This document shows positions 1 to 8,378 of a stretch of 16,274 nt of DNA, one piece after another. The position numbers and the translations under genes are program-made. The notes under the pieces were generated by a model that saw only the letters and a list, made by a program, of their open reading frames with translations, ran no database searches and had not been told where the DNA came from. Every line of letters begins with the position of its first letter. The stretch's first letter is position 1. Origin of the DNA: Deltaproteobacteria bacterium (GTDB lineage Bacteria > Bdellovibrionota > UBA1018 > UBA923); NCBI GenBank assembly GCA_016194725.1, contig JACQAW010000063.1:1-16274 (forward strand), given 5' to 3'.

Positions 1-584
1 GTATGGCCAAGGGCGCCGCCCACGTAGAAATCGGTCGCGAGCGGGTACTCCACGCGTCCCATGACCGTGAACTCGGTCACGCCGGTTCCCAGAGGTGCGG
101 CGCTGGTCGAGTTCAGCACCGGCCATTGGTCGGTGGTCAGGCGGTTGTAGAGCGGAAACTGAATCTGTAAATCGCCGATCACGCGCACCGGATAGCGAAA
201 AGGTTCGTAGCGCAATCCAAAAGTGCCGTCGCCCGCGCCAACACTCGAGGTGGTGACCGTCGATTTGTCGGTGGTTGAGGGACCGGCAACCGTGTTTTGG
301 ACAAACGGAATATTGGCCACGAGCGTAATAACATCGCTGATACCGTACTGGCCGTAAAGATCGGCCTGAATCGACTGCAGCGAGCCCGCGGAAAGCAGGG
401 GAATCTTTGCACCGGTGCTGTCGAAGTTGGTGGTGGTGTTGAGGTAGCTGCTGCCCAGACCAAACTTGAACTGGCCCTGAGACAGTGCCGAAAACGGCAG
501 AGGCAGGACTGGCGCGGTTCCCGCGACGGCGGAGAGTTGTAGCGCCATATTCAGCACGTTGATCGTAGCGAGAAGGAGAGTCAC
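1..584 (-). CDS. Outer-membrane beta-barrel protein, N-terminal part (runs off window)
   Basis: The minus strand is open from 584 to the window edge, so only the N-terminal ~194 residues are present. After a hydrophobic leader (MTLLLATINVLNMALQL...) the protein alternates short hydrophobic strands and polar turns rich in Gly, Thr, Ser, Tyr and Asn, for example LYGQYGISDVITLVANIPF, RYPVRVIGDLQIQFPLYNRL and FTVMGRVEYPLATDFYVGGA. This is typical of an outer-membrane barrel of the transporter or porin-like kind. The exact family is not recognised. The GTG start at 584 is chosen because it lies 6 bases after a good -10 hexamer and gives the longest leader; no Shine-Dalgarno is visible, and an ATG at 548 is an alternative. 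The leader lacks the usual positive N-region, so the start is uncertain. It is divergent from the malic enzyme gene. Confidence 0.72.
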   Translation of the reverse strand, partial: MTLLLATINVLNMALQLSAVAGTAPVLPLPFSALSQGQFKFGLGSSYLNTTTNFDSTGAKIPLLSAGSLQSIQADLYGQYGISDVITLVANIPFVQNTVAGPSTTDKSTVTTSSVGAGDGTFGLRYEPFRYPVRVIGDLQIQFPLYNRLTTDQWPVLNSTSAAPLGTGVTEFTVMGRVEYPLATDFYVGGALGH

Positions 585-590
585 AAGAAA

Positions 591-619
591 ATTATGTGCT
601 TGAAAGGACCCTGAATCAA
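591..619 (-). promoter_or_regulatory. Candidate sigma70-type promoter of the outer-membrane protein gene
   Basis: Read on the minus strand, TTGATT (619-614) is separated by exactly 17 bases from CATAAT (596-591). The predicted transcription start is near 584, on the GTG start codon itself, so the message would be leaderless. The element interleaves with the maeB promoter on the other strand. Prediction from sequence only. Confidence 0.45.
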
Positions 620-628
620 TCTGATAAT
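600..628 (+). promoter_or_regulatory. Candidate sigma70-type promoter of maeB
   Basis: TTGAAA (600-605), a 17-base spacer and GATAAT (623-628) match the housekeeping consensus well (5 of 6 bases in the -10 box). The expected transcription start is about 635. This would leave the GTG at 631 outside the message and favours the ATG at 640. Prediction from sequence only. Confidence 0.5.
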
Positions 629-639
629 CCGTGGAACCT

Positions 640-2919
<2,280 letters not shown>

Positions 2920-2922
2920 CCA

Positions 2923-3312
2923 ATGTCGATGAACAGGCCAAAAGAGATTCGCACCGATCACGCACCCGCTCCGGTGGGGCCGTATTCGCAAGCCATCGAG
3001 GCCAATGGAATGGTGTTTTGCTCGGGGCAAATCGCACTCGATCCAATGACGGGTCAGATGGTGGGCGAAACGCCAGCCGCGCAGGCCGATAAGCTGATGG
3101 ACAATGTTCGCGCGGTTCTCGAGGCGGCGGGCCTGGGCATGAGCAATGTGGTGAAGACGACCATATTTTTGGTCGACATGAAGGCGTTCGCGGAAGTGAA
3201 TGCGGTTTACGAGAAGAAGATGAATGGACACAAGCCCGCCCGTTCGACAGTCGCGGTTGCCGCGCTGCCAAAGGGGGCTTTAGTCGAAGTCGAATGTCTG
3301 GCTGTTCGATAA
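2923..3312 (+). CDS. ridA: RidA family 2-iminobutanoate/2-iminopropanoate deaminase
   Basis: Small cytoplasmic enzyme that hydrolyses reactive enamine/imine intermediates released by PLP enzymes, protecting those enzymes from damage. At 129 residues it has the usual family size. Family marks are PVGPYSQAI near residue 18 (conserved Tyr), FCSGQIALDP, the ALPKGALVEVECLAV C-terminus with its conserved Glu, and the substrate-carboxylate Arg in KPARSTV (~107). It starts 3 bp after the maeB stop with a well-placed AGGAG (2909-2913), so it is co-transcribed with maeB. The pairing may simply place an amino-acid/keto-acid housekeeping enzyme next to pyruvate production. Confidence 0.94.
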   Translation: MSMNRPKEIRTDHAPAPVGPYSQAIEANGMVFCSGQIALDPMTGQMVGETPAAQADKLMDNVRAVLEAAGLGMSNVVKTTIFLVDMKAFAEVNAVYEKKMNGHKPARSTVAVAALPKGALVEVECLAVR

Positions 3313-3328
3313 CGCGGCCGGGGCCGCG
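3313..3328. repeat. GC-rich inverted repeat between convergent ridA and rpmB
   Basis: CGCGGCC, two bases, GGCCGCG: a perfect 7-bp dyad filling most of the 22-bp gap between the two convergent stops. It could act as a shared weak terminator or transcription block, but neither strand has a T-run after it, so intrinsic termination is doubtful. Confidence 0.4.
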
Positions 3329-3334
3329 AGCGGA

Positions 3335-3571
3335 TTACTTTGTTGCCGGAGTAGCTGCAGTCGGCGCTTTGTAGCGACGAACGGGCGGCTTCGTGATCAC
3401 GCCGCTCTTGATGCAACGGGTGCAGACGTACACTTTATGGGTCGCGCCATCGGTCAGGGTCTTGACCTTCTTGAGATTTGGCAGCCAACGCGTACGAGTC
3501 TTGATGTTGGAGTGACTGACCTTGTTGCCCGTCGTTGGGCGCTTACAGCAAAATTCACATACACGAGCCAT
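3335..3571 (-). CDS. rpmB: 50S ribosomal protein bL28, zinc-ribbon (C+) form
   Basis: Structural protein of the large ribosomal subunit. The 78 residues open with MARVCEFCCKRPTTGNKVSHS and include SNIKTRTRWLPNL, a classic bL28 sequence. Two CxxC pairs (Cys5/Cys8 and Cys50/Cys53, in VCEFC and VCTRC) show that this is the zinc-binding form rather than the cysteine-free paralogue that some bacteria induce under zinc limitation. The C-terminal tail (KAPTAATPATK) is short and Ala/Thr-rich. The start is supported by AAAGGA seven bases before the ATG. It stands alone, without rpmG beside it. The leader contains a hairpin and a T-run just before the ribosome-binding site (see separate entry). Confidence 0.96.
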   Translation of the reverse strand: MARVCEFCCKRPTTGNKVSHSNIKTRTRWLPNLKKVKTLTDGATHKVYVCTRCIKSGVITKPPVRRYKAPTAATPATK

Positions 3572-3587
3572 GGTTCGATCCTTTGCG

Positions 3588-3632
3588 AAAAAAATTGAGC
3601 GGCAGCGCGCGAGAGCGCGCGTTGACCGCTCA
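3588..3632 (-). terminator. Terminator-like hairpin in the rpmB leader, possible attenuator
   Basis: On the minus strand TGAGCGG (3632-3626) pairs with CCGCTCA (3602-3596), and inside it GCGCGC pairs with GCGCGC around a TCTC loop. The outer stem is followed at once by AA and seven T residues (3594-3588). This is the form of an intrinsic terminator, yet it lies 16 bases upstream of the rpmB start and just before its ribosome-binding site. No minus-strand gene ends here, so it would act on rpmB itself. On the plus strand there is no T-run. Confidence 0.6.
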
Positions 3633-3650
3633 TGTATTATGCAGATGGGT

Positions 3651-3679
3651 TAAATACTTAAAAATTTAGTCTTTTGCAA
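3651..3679 (-). promoter_or_regulatory. Candidate rpmB promoter
   Basis: On the minus strand, TTGCAA (3679-3674), a 17-base spacer and TATTTA (3656-3651) predict a start near 3644, giving a leader of about 73 bases that contains the terminator-like hairpin. A second -10-like CATAAT (3642-3637) is an alternative. The TTGCAA box sits in a small dyad, GTCTT-TTGC-AAGAC (3669-3682). Confidence 0.35.
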
Positions 3680-3700
3680 GACCACAAATCTGGCTAGTCT
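3674..3700 (+). promoter_or_regulatory. Weak candidate promoter of the DUF218 gene
   Basis: TTGCAA (3674-3679) and TAGTCT (3695-3700) are separated by only 15 bases, which is short. The -10 box lies 8 bases before the ATG at 3709, so the message would start about on the start codon. The palindromic TTGCAA would be shared with the divergent rpmB promoter. Confidence 0.22.
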
Positions 3701-3708
3701 GGCAGAAG

Positions 3709-4362
3709 ATGCGAAGAATTCGGCTACGGCTGCCTGGCCAGAAGCCAAATCAACCTGATTCCGTCCGTTTACCCGTACTATGGTGGGCCGTGGGCTTCAT
3801 TTCAGCGCTTTTGCTGCTGCTCATGAGCACTCTTTGGATGGCCAGTGCCGTTTACTCCGAGCTGCCTGCGGCAGCCCGGCTGGACGCCAATTTCAAGCCG
3901 GCTGACGTCATCGTTTGCCTGACGGGCGGCCGCGGGCGTATTCGTAAGGCGTTGGAATTATATGAAAAAGGATATGGCAAGACCCTGTATATCTCGGGTA
4001 CGGACCGCCAGGTGCAGATGCGCGAAATTTTGCGCGAGCTGCGCTGGATGGGACCGGTGGACGACAGCCACATTATTCTCGAGAATGTATCGACCAATAC
4101 GATTGAAAACGCGGCACAGGTGAAGCGTTTCGTCACCGAGCAGGGCTTGAAGCGCATCTTGCTCGTCACCAGCCTGTACCACGTGCGGCGCTCGCACTAT
4201 ATTTTCAGAAAAGTCCTGCCCCCGGACGTGAGCATCGACGTGGCCTGGTTTGAACAGCAGCCCTTTGAGGGGGCAGTGTGGTGGACCCATTGGAACGGAA
4301 TCTGGGTCACCGTGACCGAGTTTTTTAAGTTTTTTTATGCGTATCTGCGGCTGGTCTCGTGA
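3709..4362 (+). CDS. DUF218/YdcF-like membrane-anchored protein
   Basis: The 217-residue protein has a basic N-terminus, one transmembrane helix (~24-46) and a DUF218 domain (~64-190). The domain shows ADVIVCLTGGRGRIRKALELY, KTLYISG, ENVSTNTIENA and the late motif RILLVTSLYHVRRS, all characteristic of the SanA/YdcF/ElyC group. Members are linked to envelope integrity and, for ElyC, to peptidoglycan and lipid-carrier metabolism, but the reaction is unknown. The domain should face the periplasm. The C-terminus is unusually aromatic (EFFKFFYAYLRL), perhaps a second membrane-associating helix. The purine run before the ATG directly abuts it, so the start has no well-spaced Shine-Dalgarno. It is divergent from rpmB and overlaps the convergent EI24 gene by 38 bp. 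Confidence 0.85.
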   Translation: MRRIRLRLPGQKPNQPDSVRLPVLWWAVGFISALLLLLMSTLWMASAVYSELPAAARLDANFKPADVIVCLTGGRGRIRKALELYEKGYGKTLYISGTDRQVQMREILRELRWMGPVDDSHIILENVSTNTIENAAQVKRFVTEQGLKRILLVTSLYHVRRSHYIFRKVLPPDVSIDVAWFEQQPFEGAVWWTHWNGIWVTVTEFFKFFYAYLRLVS

Positions 4363-5104
4363 CCTTGGCGCTCAAGTCGGCATAAAGAACGGTACCCCCT
4401 ACGACGGCCATCGGAATGTAGACGATGCTGGTGAACGGCAGCATCATCAAGATGAGCAAAAAACTGCCAAAACCAAGGCTTACGGCCGGATGGCGCAGCG
4501 TAAAAAGGGCCACCGGAGTGATTCCCGACGACCGGTGCGAAACCGGATAGCCGAAGTACTCAAAGGCCACGAGCGAGGCGCCCAGCACCACGGCGGGTAT
4601 TTGGAGAAGGGGAATAAGGCCAATGCCAAAGGCAAGCAGAGCGCCGGCGATCAGAATGAGAATTCGTTTGAACTCCAGATATAACGTCTCACGCAGCGTG
4701 ATCCGCAGCTCAGGATGCGCGAAATGAGCCCCGGTTTCGAGCAGGCGCAGACGCATGGCCGCTTTGCTCAGATAGTCGTTAAAGGGCGCCGAGATAATTC
4801 CACTCACAAGGGTAAAGGTTAGGGCCGCAACGACGGCAAGAGCCAACCAGCTCAGTATTTTAAGCGCGAAGGCGGAAATGCTCACCGCCCAGCCGGGCAG
4901 GCTCAGAGCCAGCCGAGTGTTGAAGCCTGCAATCTGGTCATCCAGGTAGTGCGCGCCGTAATGGAAAAACAGGATATAGAGCCCAATATTAACGCTAAGT
5001 GGCACCACTACCAGCGATAGCAAGCGAGGCGAGGTGACAATCATTTTCAGGGCATGCAGAGGGGCCCAAAAGCCCCGCCAAAAACCTTCAATTATTCCAA
5101 ACAT
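4325..5104 (-). CDS. EI24/CysZ-like integral membrane protein
   Basis: The 259-residue protein belongs to the EI24 (CysZ) family. It opens with an amphipathic GFWRGFWAPLHALKMI segment, then hydrophobic stretches at about 27-48, 75-112, 150-185 and 208-240. The loop signature SGIISAPFNDYLSKAAM after the second hydrophobic block matches the family's conserved APFND region. CysZ imports sulfate for cysteine synthesis in enterobacteria; EI24 homologues elsewhere are of unknown role. No cys genes lie nearby, so a sulfate role here is not supported by context. The start is backed by GGAAAAG five bases before the ATG. Its 3' end overlaps the convergent DUF218 gene by 38 bp. Confidence 0.82.
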   Translation of the reverse strand: MFGIIEGFWRGFWAPLHALKMIVTSPRLLSLVVVPLSVNIGLYILFFHYGAHYLDDQIAGFNTRLALSLPGWAVSISAFALKILSWLALAVVAALTFTLVSGIISAPFNDYLSKAAMRLRLLETGAHFAHPELRITLRETLYLEFKRILILIAGALLAFGIGLIPLLQIPAVVLGASLVAFEYFGYPVSHRSSGITPVALFTLRHPAVSLGFGSFLLILMMLPFTSIVYIPMAVVGGTVLYADLSAKVTRPAADTHKKT

Positions 5105-5167
5105 ATAGACTTTTCCAGTCTGCGGGAAGCTGGAAGAAAAATCAAACTCGAATCAGCCGGCTTTTTG

Positions 5168-5176
5168 TGGTATGAC
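5168..5176 (+). promoter_or_regulatory. Possible extended -10 element before the secreted-protein gene
   Basis: TGGTATGAC fits an extended -10 (TGn plus TATGAC) about 37 bases before the ATG at 5213. No convincing -35 box is visible at the matching distance. Low confidence. Confidence 0.25.
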
Positions 5177-5212
5177 GCAACCAGACTTAAAGGCGTTTGT
5201 TACAGGAGACTT

Positions 5213-5938
5213 ATGAAAACCCCATCCATGATCGTACTTTGTGCCCTATTAACCATGTCCGTGGCCTCGATTGCGCAGGCTGATCCGGTAAAATCTGGCG
5301 GCGAAGCTGTCTGCGATATGTCGCTGACTGCTGCTTCAATGACCGACGCCGAAGTGAGACGGATGAATAAAGAAGGCCAGGCCGACCGCTTCATCAAGCA
5401 AGGCAACGGCTACTACATGGGCTATGTTTTCGCGCATGCGGACTTTGATGCCGAGCTGGTGATGGGCGTTTACTCGAGCTGCGGCGAACACGCCGGCAAG
5501 AACGGCTTGGGCGACTTCATCAACAAGAGCAATATCGTGAACAACACCAATGGCCAGAACCCCTTTCAGGTGTTCTACGAGCAAAGCGGCAGCTGGGGTT
5601 TTTCGGGCGGCGAATACACTGTCGAAAACACGATCAAGGCTGAAAAAGGCGGCTACATCCTGGCCACCAAGCTGATCGACTCCTCTGATGCGACGTTTTC
5701 ACCCAACTTCGCAAGCGGCTATATGCGCGTCGTGCCTGACGGCAAGGGCGTTTTCGTTGTGGCCTGCAACTACATGATTCCTCGTTCGGGTTTTGCCAAG
5801 GGCACCTACAACGGAATGGCGCATGATCGTTTGATCGCGAGCGGCAAAAATCTCTTGAAGTGGGTCAGCCGCGTTTCGCAGAATTCGGGCAAGGCGGATT
5901 CTTATCGCCAGAAGCTCAACAATCTTCCGAATAAATAA
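5213..5938 (+). CDS. Secreted/periplasmic protein of unknown function
   Basis: The ATG at 5213 is preceded by AGGAG (5204-5208) and begins a clear Sec signal peptide (MKTPSMIVLCALLTMSVASIAQA, cleavage expected before DP at residue 24). The reading frame is open upstream to 5054, but that part has no signal-like start and lies on the EI24 gene and its leader, so it is not used. The mature protein (~218 residues) has three cysteines (34, 90, 185), strand-rich segments such as GGYILATKLI, SGYMRVVPDG and GVFVVACNYMIP, and an amphipathic last helix (DRLIASGKNLLKWVSRV). That succession resembles a START/SRPBCC lipid-binding fold, but only weakly. Family not recognised. It is a single-gene unit closed by a strong terminator. 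Confidence 0.85.
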   Translation: MKTPSMIVLCALLTMSVASIAQADPVKSGGEAVCDMSLTAASMTDAEVRRMNKEGQADRFIKQGNGYYMGYVFAHADFDAELVMGVYSSCGEHAGKNGLGDFINKSNIVNNTNGQNPFQVFYEQSGSWGFSGGEYTVENTIKAEKGGYILATKLIDSSDATFSPNFASGYMRVVPDGKGVFVVACNYMIPRSGFAKGTYNGMAHDRLIASGKNLLKWVSRVSQNSGKADSYRQKLNNLPNK

Positions 5939-5966
5939 TAAGATAGCTGTAAATAAAAATTGAAAG

Positions 5967-6001
5967 GGCGCGGTTTCCATGGAGGAGGCCGCGCCTTTTT
6001 T
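5967..6001 (+). terminator. Rho-independent terminator of the secreted-protein gene
   Basis: GGCGCGG (5967-5973) pairs with CCGCGCC (5989-5995) and is followed by six T residues (5996-6001), 29 bp after the stop. On the minus strand the same stem is followed by CTTTCAATTTTTA, so it may also stop transcription arriving from rsh. Confidence 0.88.
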
Positions 6002-6010
6002 AATTCGCAC

Positions 6011-6066
6011 AACCCGTAACCCGTGACCGGTAACCTGTGACCTGTGACCTGTGACCCGTGAACTGT
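6011..6066 (+). repeat. Eight tandem heptamers, left arm of an inverted element
   Basis: Eight contiguous 7-mers close to RACCYGT: AACCCGT, AACCCGT, GACCGGT, AACCTGT, GACCTGT, GACCTGT, GACCCGT, GAACTGT. The array ends in GAACTGT-ACC, which is mirrored by the right arm (6145-6176). It lies between a terminator and the 3' end of rsh. Confidence 0.85.
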
Positions 6067-6144
6067 ACCGGTTCCGGTTCCAGCACGAGTACCGGTTCCA
6101 GCACGGGTACCGGTTCCGGGCCCGGTACCGAATCAGGTTCGGGT
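6067..6144 (+). repeat. 18-bp tandem repeats forming the core of the element
   Basis: After ACCGGTTCC (6067-6075) comes a partial copy GGTTCCAGCACGAGT (6076-6090), then three 18-mers: ACCGGTTCCAGCACGGGT (6091), ACCGGTTCCGGGCCCGGT (6109) and the diverged ACCGAATCAGGTTCGGGT (6127). Copy 6109 contains the self-complementary core GGGCCC flanked by GGTACC-type sequence. The unit is in frame on both strands but no credible protein uses it. Confidence 0.82.
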
Positions 6145-6176
6145 ACTGTTCACTGATCACCGATCACAGGTCACGG
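6145..6176 (-). repeat. Inverted heptamers, right arm of the element
   Basis: Read on the minus strand this is GACCTGT, GATCGGT, GATCAGT, GAACAGT, then ACC, the same succession and end as the left arm (GACCTGT ... GAACTGT-ACC). The two arms could fold into a long imperfect hairpin. A nearby ATTCAGGTTCGG (6187-6198), spanning the rsh stop, repeats AATCAGGTTCGG (6131-6142) with one mismatch. Confidence 0.78.
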
Positions 6177-6188
6177 ACCCCGGTGGAT

Positions 6189-8378
6189 TCAGGTTCGGAC
6201 GCGCTCGACGTTGATAACGCCTTTTTTCGATTCCAGGGCGGACAGCACGCGAGCCAGCTGCTCGGTGTTGCCCACTTCAACTTCGAACATCGAAATCGCC
6301 TTGCGGTCTTTGGTCGTTCGAATATTGGCCTGCGAAATATTCACCGCGCAGCCCGCGATGGCCTGCGACATATTGGCCAGAATGCCGGGTACGTCATGCG
6401 AAAGCACGCGGATTTTCACGTGGCGGCGCACGGGCACTTGCAGGTTCCACTTCACGTCGACCTTGCGCTCGTTCTCGCTTTCAAAAGATTTGGGGCAGGC
6501 GGTGGTGTGAACGGTCACGCCTCGTCCGCGAGTCACGAATCCGATGATCGGGTCGCCGGGAATCGGGCTGCAACACCGGCCGAACCGAATAAGAATGTCG
6601 TCGAGGTTTTCGACCGTGATGGCATTCTTTGCTTCGGCTTTGCGCGTGGCGCTTTCGAAGATTTTCTTGATGATCGACGGTTCTTCGGGTTTTTCGGGTA
6701 CCTGCTTTTGCGTCAACACTTCCTGCGGCAGTACGGCATGCGCCACCACGGCGGGCGAAAGCCGGCCATAGCCGATGTAGATGCAAAGGTCGTCGAGGGT
6801 CTTGGCGCCGCGTTTTTTGAGGTACTCGGTGAAAAGTTCGGTTTTCTGCAGCTTGCCCAGGTTCTGGGAATAGGTGCGAAATTCCTTTTCCAGCATTTCG
6901 CGGCCCAGCTGCATGGCGCGCGTGCGCTCCTGGCTTTTGATGTAAAGCCTGATCTTGGCCTTGGCTTTGCTGGTCTTGACGATCTTGATCCAGTCTTTAC
7001 TGGGAGTTTGGGTGGGACTGGTGAGGATTTCAACCGTGTCGCCGGATTTTAGTTTGTGCTTGAGCGGCACGATCTTGCCGTTGACCTTGGCGCCGACGCA
7101 CGAGTTGCCCACGTCAGTGTGCACGCCGTACGCGAAATCAAGCGGCGTGCTGCCGTAAGGGAATTCCTTGACGTCGCCCCGGGGCGTGAATACATAAACG
7201 TCTTCGGCGAACAGGTCGATTTTGACCGTCTCAAGAAATTCGGTGGGGTCTTTGAGGTCTTTGTGCCACTCGAGCAGGCGGTTGACCCATTCAACGTCGC
7301 CCTGGCCGTCGTTGCCCAGCTTGCCTTCTTTATAGAGCCAGTGCGCGGCGATGCCGTTTTCGGCCACCTGGTGCATGTCGTTGGTGCGAATCTGGATTTC
7401 GATGCGTTCGCCGTGCGGGCCGATGACTGTGGTGTGCAGCGACTGGTACTTGTTGGCCTTGGGTATGGCGATATAGTCTTTGAAGCGGCCGGGCACGGGC
7501 TTGTAGGTGGCGTGAATCACGCCCAGGGCTTTGTAGCACTCGGTGATGTTGTCGAGCACGATGCGGAACGCGATGACGTCGTGGACCTGCTCGAAGTCGA
7601 TGTTTCGCCGTTCCATCTTTTTATAGATGGAGTAGAAATGCTTGGGGCGGCCCGTGACCGAGCCGTGCAGGTCGTACTCTTTGAGTTTTTCCTGCATCAA
7701 GGCCGTGACGTCCTCGATATACTTTTCCCGGTCGCGTTTGGTTTTGGCCACCTTGCTTGAGAGCTTGTAATAGATATCGGGGTGCAGGTAGCGCAGGCAC
7801 AGGTCTTCGAGCTCGGTTTTGAGCGATGAGATGCCCAGGCGGTTGGCGATGGGGGCGTAGATATCGAGGGTTTCCTGCGCGATGGCTTTTTGCTTGTAGG
7901 GTAATAGATGTTCGAGCGTCCGCATGTTGTGGGTGCGGTCGGCCAGCTTGACCAGGATGACGCGAATGTCCTTGGCCATGGCGATGATCATCTTGCGGAA
8001 GTTTTCGGCCTGCTTTTCCTCGCTCGTCTTGAACGTGATTTTCGACAGCTTGGTGACGCCGTCGACCAGGTGGCCGATAACCGGGCCAAAGTTCTTTTCC
8101 ACATCGGCCAGGGTGGCGTGCGTATCTTCGACGGTGTCGTGCAGGATGGCGGTGATGACGCTGGGAAGGTCCAGATGCAGCTCGGTCAGGATCTTGGCCA
8201 CGGCGCGCGGGTGCACCATGTAGGGCTCGCCGCTGTGGCGCTTCTGGTCGCCGTGCACGCGCTCGGCAAAATCGTTGGCCCGCTTGAGCAAATTCACGTC
8301 GGCCTCGGGGTAATACGCGAGCAGGCCGTTGATGACGTCGTCGATACTTACGGGAGCCAGGTTCTTAGTCAAAGACAC
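6189..8378 (-). CDS. rsh: Bifunctional (p)ppGpp synthetase/hydrolase (RelA/SpoT homologue)
   Basis: Makes and degrades the alarmone (p)ppGpp, the signal of the stringent response. The 729 residues carry the full long-RSH order. The HD hydrolase (~30-190) has its metal ligands intact (His56, His80-Asp81 in ILHDTVEDT, Asp147 in LADRTHNMRTL). The synthetase (~235-345) has GRPKHFYSIYKKM, HDVIAFR and EIQIRT. TGS (~390-452), a zinc-finger region with CCSPIPGDPI (~602) and ACT (~653-729) follow. The RFKD motif (298-301) marks the bifunctional class rather than the RelA-only class, and the intact HD site agrees. The GTG start overlaps the gmk 3' end by 10 bp and follows GAAAAGG, so translation is likely coupled to gmk. 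rpoZ, often between gmk and spoT, is absent here. Confidence 0.96.
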   Translation of the reverse strand: MSLTKNLAPVSIDDVINGLLAYYPEADVNLLKRANDFAERVHGDQKRHSGEPYMVHPRAVAKILTELHLDLPSVITAILHDTVEDTHATLADVEKNFGPVIGHLVDGVTKLSKITFKTSEEKQAENFRKMIIAMAKDIRVILVKLADRTHNMRTLEHLLPYKQKAIAQETLDIYAPIANRLGISSLKTELEDLCLRYLHPDIYYKLSSKVAKTKRDREKYIEDVTALMQEKLKEYDLHGSVTGRPKHFYSIYKKMERRNIDFEQVHDVIAFRIVLDNITECYKALGVIHATYKPVPGRFKDYIAIPKANKYQSLHTTVIGPHGERIEIQIRTNDMHQVAENGIAAHWLYKEGKLGNDGQGDVEWVNRLLEWHKDLKDPTEFLETVKIDLFAEDVYVFTPRGDVKEFPYGSTPLDFAYGVHTDVGNSCVGAKVNGKIVPLKHKLKSGDTVEILTSPTQTPSKDWIKIVKTSKAKAKIRLYIKSQERTRAMQLGREMLEKEFRTYSQNLGKLQKTELFTEYLKKRGAKTLDDLCIYIGYGRLSPAVVAHAVLPQEVLTQKQVPEKPEEPSIIKKIFESATRKAEAKNAITVENLDDILIRFGRCCSPIPGDPIIGFVTRGRGVTVHTTACPKSFESENERKVDVKWNLQVPVRRHVKIRVLSHDVPGILANMSQAIAGCAVNISQANIRTTKDRKAISMFEVEVGNTEQLARVLSALESKKGVINVERVRT

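Noticed and set aside
5111..5140. Inverted repeat TTTTCCAG ... CTGGAAGAAAA near the EI24 start
   Set aside because: Only six bases pair cleanly, there is no terminator T-run, and it overlaps the EI24 ribosome-binding site; too weak to call an operator.
5054..5212. Upstream extension of the secreted protein to an ATG at 5054
   Set aside because: It covers the EI24 coding start and leader, lacks a signal peptide, and would bury the AGGAG-supported signal peptide at 5213.
6051..7052. A 333-codon plus-strand frame over the repeat element and rsh
   Set aside because: It starts in repeats and runs antisense to the rsh C-terminus; the composition is shadow-like and no motif is seen.
7056..7760. 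A 234-codon plus-strand frame opposite rsh
   Set aside because: Antisense to well-conserved TGS and synthetase coding sequence; no domain of its own.
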